DNA of 64,000 nt from Moritella marina ATCC 15381 (GTDB lineage Bacteria; Pseudomonadota; Gammaproteobacteria; Enterobacterales; Moritellaceae), in assembly GCF_008931805.1 (NCBI RefSeq), contig NZ_CP044399.1:3025370-3089369 (forward strand). Direction: 5' to 3'. A model generated the notes under the pieces. That model did not search any database. It saw only the letters and a list, made by a program, of their open reading frames with translations, and was not told where the DNA came from. Positions 59,850-64,000 of this stretch are shown here, one piece after another. Each line of letters opens with the position of its first letter. Positions within the stretch are counted from its first letter, which is position 1. The position numbers and the translations under genes are program-made.

Positions 59850-61538
59850 CTAGTTAGCCACACGCTTATATTCACGATATTCTGGTGACCAGAAATTCTT
59901 TGCAATATTTTTACGGATCACATCATCAGATGTTTGCAGTGCCACACCTTGTAACTGTGCCGTTTTGGCTACCCAAAAAGCAATCTCTTTACTCACAGAG
60001 TGAATATCCGTTAATGGCGGTAACAATGGACCTTGTCCATCACGACCTAACGGCGAGCAATCAGCTAATGCACGACTTGCAGCCATCAGCATAGCATTGG
60101 TGATACGCGTAGCTTCTGCAGCGAGCACACCCAAACCAATACCAGGGAAGATATAGCTATTATTACACTGTGCAATCGTGATCAATTCATCACCATAGCT
60201 CACAGGTGGGAACGGGCTACCAGTAGCAACGAGTGCACGACCTTCTGTCCAACGAATAATATCTTGCGGTGTTGCTTCCACACGTGAAGTTGGGTTACTT
60301 AACGGGAATACAATCGGGCGTTCGGTATTCTCAGCCATCGCTCTAATTACTTTCTCAGTAAATAGACCAGGCTGTCCTGATACACCAATAAGAATAGAGG
60401 GTTTTGCATGTATCATCACATCAAGTAATGAAATAACATCACTGTCGATTTCCCATTCATCACGCAAACCTTGGTGCTGTACGAGTTTCTGTTGGAAATC
60501 TAATAAGTTTGGCATTTTGTCTGTTAGCACACCAAAACGGTCAACCATGAATACGCGCGCACGTGCTTGGCTATCAGATAAACCTTCAGATTTCATCTGT
60601 GCAACGATTTGCTCGGCGATACCACAACCAGCAGAACCGGCACCCAAGAAAGTCACTTTTTGTTCACTTAACTTAGTTTTTGCAGCGCGACAAGCAGCCA
60701 TTAAGCTACCTAATGTAACAGCAGCTGTACCTTGAATATCATCATTGAAACAACAAATTTTATCTTTATAGCGTTCTAATAATGGCATGGCATTTTGTTG
60801 AGCGAAATCTTCAAACTGCAACAATACATTTGGCCAGCGGCGTTTTACAGCGTCAATAAACAAATCTAAAAATTCATTATATTTATCTTGGTCAATACGT
60901 GGTTTGCGCCAGCCCATGTACATAGGATCTTGCAGTAGTTTCTCGTTATTGGTACCTACATCTAATACGATAGGTAAACAGTTCGCCGGGCTAATACCGC
61001 CACACGAAGTATAAAGAGATAGCTTACCAATTGGGATCCCCATGCCACCGATACCTTGGTCACCAAGACCAAGAATACGCTCGCCATCCGTTACTACGAT
61101 CACTTTTACATTCTGCTTATTTACATTATGTAGAATGTCGTCGATGTTTTCACGTTCAGGGTAAGAGATAAATAAACCGCGAGCACGACGGTAGATATCA
61201 GAGAATTGCTGACAAGCAGCACCAACCGTAGGGGTATAAATGATTGGCATCATCTCTTCAAGATGATTATCCACTAAACGGTAAAACAAGGTTTCATTAG
61301 TATCTTGGATATTACGTAAATAAACGTGTTTATCCATCGCACTTTCAAAACCACAGAATTGCTTATATGCACGTTCAGATTGTTCTTGGATAGATTCAAC
61401 CATAGGTGGGATTAATCCCGTTAGGTTAAAACTTTGGCGCTCAATAGCACTAAAACCACTGCCTTTATTTAATAAAGGAGTTTCTAATAATGCAGAGCCA
61501 GCGTAGGGTAAATACAGAGGACGATTTGTGGTGCTCAT
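59850..61538 (-). CDS. maeA: NAD-dependent malic enzyme
   Basis: Oxidative decarboxylation of malate to pyruvate. The 562-residue length matches the E. coli SfcA/MaeA form. Visible are the malate-binding part [20 protein letters not shown] (near residue 100), catalytic [20 protein letters not shown] (near 150), [20 protein letters not shown] and the NAD-binding [16 protein letters not shown] (near 300). A single gene. The ribosome site (GAGAT) is modest. Confidence 0.97.
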   Translation of the reverse strand: MSTTNRPLYLPYAGSALLETPLLNKGSGFSAIERQSFNLTGLIPPMVESIQEQSERAYKQFCGFESAMDKHVYLRNIQDTNETLFYRLVDNHLEEMMPIIYTPTVGAACQQFSDIYRRARGLFISYPERENIDDILHNVNKQNVKVIVVTDGERILGLGDQGIGGMGIPIGKLSLYTSCGGISPANCLPIVLDVGTNNEKLLQDPMYMGWRKPRIDQDKYNEFLDLFIDAVKRRWPNVLLQFEDFAQQNAMPLLERYKDKICCFNDDIQGTAAVTLGSLMAACRAAKTKLSEQKVTFLGAGSAGCGIAEQIVAQMKSEGLSDSQARARVFMVDRFGVLTDKMPNLLDFQQKLVQHQGLRDEWEIDSDVISLLDVMIHAKPSILIGVSGQPGLFTEKVIRAMAENTERPIVFPLSNPTSRVEATPQDIIRWTEGRALVATGSPFPPVSYGDELITIAQCNNSYIFPGIGLGVLAAEATRITNAMLMAASRALADCSPLGRDGQGPLLPPLTDIHSVSKEIAFWVAKTAQLQGVALQTSDDVIRKNIAKNFWSPEYREYKRVAN

Positions 61539-61726
61539 TGATATCTCATATATATGAAAGAGTGCAGTATGCTACCAGGCGTAACTACTGGACGGGCTAA
61601 AATGACGAAGGAATATACTCGGCTAAGCTATCATAATCTAAAGAAAAAAACTAAAGATAACGATAATAGCTGAAAATATATTCCTTTTTACATATACAGA
61701 AAATCAGGCGTTCTGAGGACGCTTAT

Positions 61727-62581
61727 TTAATTCAGGTAATCTTGTTTTTGTACTGTATTTTGCAATAACTCAGGCTGAATTTTCTGTAAACTTAAATTAA
61801 TAATTTGGCGGATCCGCTCTCTCGACATAGATAAACGCTCACCGATCACATGCAGTGTCAGTGGGTCTTCTTCACCAAGTCCGAACCTCAATTCAATGAT
61901 TTTTCTATCACGTTCTGATAGGTGCCCTAATACTTCACTTAAATAACATAAAGTATCAGCATCTTCGAGCTCATCATTCGGTTTGCAGATAGAATAATCT
62001 TCTAACATATCAACTAATGCTGTGCTCGAGTCTCGGTCAGTAACAATTGTTTTATCTAAACTCGCTTCATTGAAATAATAGGATAACACTTCAGTAACTT
62101 GTTCGTACTGCATTTCCAAAAATTCTGCCAATGCCATCACATCATGAGTACACTGTAAGTCTAATTCTTGTTCACGTGCTGTTTTTAAAATACGTTTATA
62201 TACTTTACCAATATGAATCGGGACACGAATAGTACGTGACTGATTCATAATAAAACGTTCGATATTATTTTTAATCCACCAAACCGCATAGGTCGAAAAA
62301 CGAAACCCTTTCGTCGCATCAAATTTCTCAACGGCATGAATTAATCCAGTATTCCCTTCTTGGATGATATCAACGAGCGGTAAAGAGGTATGTTGGTAGC
62401 GTTTAGCAATATTAATCACTAAACGTAAGTTGGATTGGATCATGCGTTTTCGCGCTTTCTCATCACCTTCATGAGATGCGAGCGCTGTTTCGTATTCTTC
62501 TTCTTTCGTTAATAACTTACTGCTTCGGTTTACTTGATACATGTATACATCTAGTGCATTGGACTCGTTAGATAATTCCAT
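61727..62581 (-). CDS. RpoS-like alternative sigma factor
   Basis: A 284-residue group 2 sigma70-type factor. Region 2 is intact (RKRMIQSNLRLVINIAKRYQ, LVDIIQEGNTGLIHAVEKFD, RFSTYAVWWIKNNIERF), as are region 3 (RTIRVPIHIGKVYKRI) and region 4 with the -35-binding helix MSRERIRQIINLSLQKI. It is shorter than RpoS (~330) and lacks the usual N-terminal part. It resembles the RpoS-like RpoQ of Aliivibrio. RpoS proper would be expected near nlpD, which is absent here, so this is probably a second, specialised factor. AGGAGAT ribosome site. Confidence 0.82.
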   Translation of the reverse strand: MELSNESNALDVYMYQVNRSSKLLTKEEEYETALASHEGDEKARKRMIQSNLRLVINIAKRYQHTSLPLVDIIQEGNTGLIHAVEKFDATKGFRFSTYAVWWIKNNIERFIMNQSRTIRVPIHIGKVYKRILKTAREQELDLQCTHDVMALAEFLEMQYEQVTEVLSYYFNEASLDKTIVTDRDSSTALVDMLEDYSICKPNDELEDADTLCYLSEVLGHLSERDRKIIELRFGLGEEDPLTLHVIGERLSMSRERIRQIINLSLQKIQPELLQNTVQKQDYLN

Positions 62582-63041
62582 TTTTCTATCTCCTAAGCGA
62601 GTCTCTCCAGGCGAAACAACGCTTACAAATTAAACATACCTAGCAACAACTATAAAACTAACTAGAAACAAATTTTGATCAAAATATAATTCAGTAGAAA
62701 TAAGGTTAGTCGGGAATTCAATTTTAGGAAGGTCTTCATCACAAATTATTAAAAAAACAGCAACATTCTTAGGTTAGTAACAAAAACAGATAAAACCAAG
62801 CAAGGTCAGACCAGTTAATATTGTTTAACAGCTATTTTTAAAAGTTTACTTCAAGTTTAAAACACGAAAAAATAATATTTAACGACTAAAAGTTAGATAC
62901 TTATCAGGAAAAGCGGTCATCAATAAAAGCGGAAAAGAATAGATCGGCTACATTACAATAGAAAGAAATTAAATAAAGAATAATAAAATTGAGACAATGG
63001 TGACTTCACATCGACCTCGATGAAGCCACCAACAAAACTAC
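62582..63041. other. 460-bp AT-rich gap upstream of the sigma factor
   Basis: No gene recognised. It must carry the sigma-factor promoter (reading left) and the end of the thioesterase transcript. No strong terminator or dyad stood out. Confidence 0.4.
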
Positions 63042-63494
63042 TTAAACTTCACACGTACGCTCGATACGACGCGATTTACCATTATCATCAATGGCGACAT
63101 AAGTGAATGTTGCTTCAGTGACAATATAACGGAAATTAAATTTGGGCGCGTTAATCACAGGTTTAACCCAGATCTCTAGCTTGATCGTCATTGATGAATT
63201 ACCAATGCGCGAGCATGAACCATAACAGCAAACTACATCCCCAACGGTAACAGGTTGATGGAACGTCATACCATCGACCGAAATAGTAGCAACCCTACCC
63301 TGGGCGATCTCTTTCGCTAAAATACCACCTGCAATATCCATTTGTGACATGATCCAACCACCAAAAATATCCCCATTGGCATTGGTATCAGCAGGCATTG
63401 CTAACGTACGTAAAATCAAACTGCCCGTTGGGATGCGCGATTTATCTGCTGACGTTTTTTGGTTGTTTTCTACTGCTGTTGTTTTATCTGTCAT
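63042..63494 (-). CDS. yciA: Acyl-CoA thioesterase, YciA-like hotdog
   Basis: A 150-residue single-hotdog thioesterase acting on acyl-CoA. The signature TLAMPADTNANGDIFGGWIM (near residue 30-49), with Asp in NANGDIFGG as the active residue, and VATISVDGMTFHQPVTVGDVV are typical of YciA/acyl-CoA thioesterases. C-terminus ends RRIERTCEV. A single gene upstream of which a threonine aldolase lies on the same strand. Confidence 0.92.
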   Translation of the reverse strand: MTDKTTAVENNQKTSADKSRIPTGSLILRTLAMPADTNANGDIFGGWIMSQMDIAGGILAKEIAQGRVATISVDGMTFHQPVTVGDVVCCYGSCSRIGNSSMTIKLEIWVKPVINAPKFNFRYIVTEATFTYVAIDDNGKSRRIERTCEV

Positions 63495-63569
63495 GCTAAC
63501 TCCGACATTGCCTTTATTTATTATAATTATAATTTATCTGCCTTATTTTACATAACATAAGGCTTTATT

Positions 63570-64000
63570 TTACATCGTATGAAAATGCTTAATCTCTGTA
63601 ATTAATAAGTCGATTGCGTCAACTGTAATATCTTGGTGTACTACAAAACGGATCGCGTTACTTGCACTAATAATGATGTCTTTAGTCCGTAAATATGCCG
63701 CAAGCGCTTTACCATCTTTACCCGTGTATTGGGTAAAAATCATATTGGTTTGTACACTGTCTAAATCGAACGTAAATTCTGGTAGCGTCAATAATTGCTG
63801 CGCTAAGTATTGAGTATTGTCATGATCGATACGCAATTTTTCAACCTGCTCATCAAGCGCTAAAATACCCGCTGCGGCTAAAATACCAGCTTGACGCATA
63901 CCGCCGCCAAGCATTTTACGCCAGCGTCGAGCACTGCGAATTAATGCATCACTGCCAAGCAACAATGACCCCACTGGAGCAGCCAACCCTTTCGATAAAC
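63570..64000 (-). CDS. ltaE: Low-specificity L-threonine aldolase (N-terminal part outside window)
   Basis: PLP enzyme that cleaves threonine to glycine and acetaldehyde. About 143 C-terminal residues are visible; the gene runs off the right edge. LSKGLAAPVGSLLLGS, the segment just after the PLP-lysine motif, is preserved, then RRWRKMLGGGMRQAGILAAA, diagnostic for LtaE/GlyA-like aldolases. An internal Met in this stretch is not the true start. It is the third threonine-to-glycine enzyme in this 7-kb stretch besides kbl and tdh. Confidence 0.93.
   Translation of the reverse strand, partial: LSKGLAAPVGSLLLGSDALIRSARRWRKMLGGGMRQAGILAAAGILALDEQVEKLRIDHDNTQYLAQQLLTLPEFTFDLDSVQTNMIFTQYTGKDGKALAAYLRTKDIIISASNAIRFVVHQDITVDAIDLLITEIKHFHTM

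Noticed and set aside
1-64000. CRISPR array, tRNA or rRNA
   Set aside because: No regularly spaced repeat series of 28-36 bp and no tRNA or rRNA core sequences were noticed on either strand. A covariance-model search was not possible here.

Overview
The window looks like chromosome from a marine gammaproteobacterium. The core genes and much of the gene order (gcvTHP-ubiI-ubiH-ygfB, zapA-6S RNA-ygfA-rpiA-serA, epd-pgk-fba, thrL-thrABC, volA-fadL) resemble Vibrio, Shewanella, Psychromonas and Moritella. I favour a Moritella-like psychrophile from protein flavour and AT-rich intergenic DNA, but no rRNA is present to confirm this.

Layout. 1-8.4 kb is accessory DNA. It holds a truncated tnsABC core of a Tn7-like transposon (minus strand, running off the left edge), then about 650 bp without a convincing gene, then a 1376-residue protein joining an alpha/beta-hydrolase, a STAND-type NTPase and a long helical C-terminus, which is a strong candidate for an antiphage effector. 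8.4-16 kb is the glycine cleavage operon (gcvT, gcvH, gcvP) and two ubiquinone hydroxylases. 16-22 kb has a Sel1-repeat protein where many relatives have pepP, ygfB, a LysR regulator divergent from an EamA transporter, zapA, 6S RNA, ygfA and rpiA. 22-32 kb has serA, an NhaC antiporter, a small secreted protein, a di-haem peroxidase, the fba/pgk/epd block and tesB. 32-37.5 kb is the threonine operon with a recognisable leader peptide and attenuator. 37.6-49.4 kb carries aceK, rraA, arcA (with a perfect FNR box in an 870-bp leader), cheV, purL, mltF, an overlooked 48-residue basic ORF and tadA. 49.4-57.2 kb is a surface/lipid module: an M60-like metalloprotease lipoprotein, a VolA-like lysophospholipase coupled to FadL, and a ToxR-like membrane regulator with an overlapping ToxS-like partner. 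57.2-64 kb contains tdh-kbl, a malic enzyme, an RpoS-like second sigma factor, a YciA-type thioesterase and the C-terminal part of a threonine aldolase cut by the right edge.

Functional links. Glycine, serine, threonine and one-carbon metabolism recur (gcvTHP, ygfA, serA, thrABC, tdh-kbl, threonine aldolase). VolA and FadL probably release and import fatty acids from host or environmental lipids. The most novel items are the hydrolase-STAND protein beside the Tn7-like genes, the ToxRS-like pair beside volA-fadL, the RpoS-like sigma factor, and several long inverted repeats between genes.
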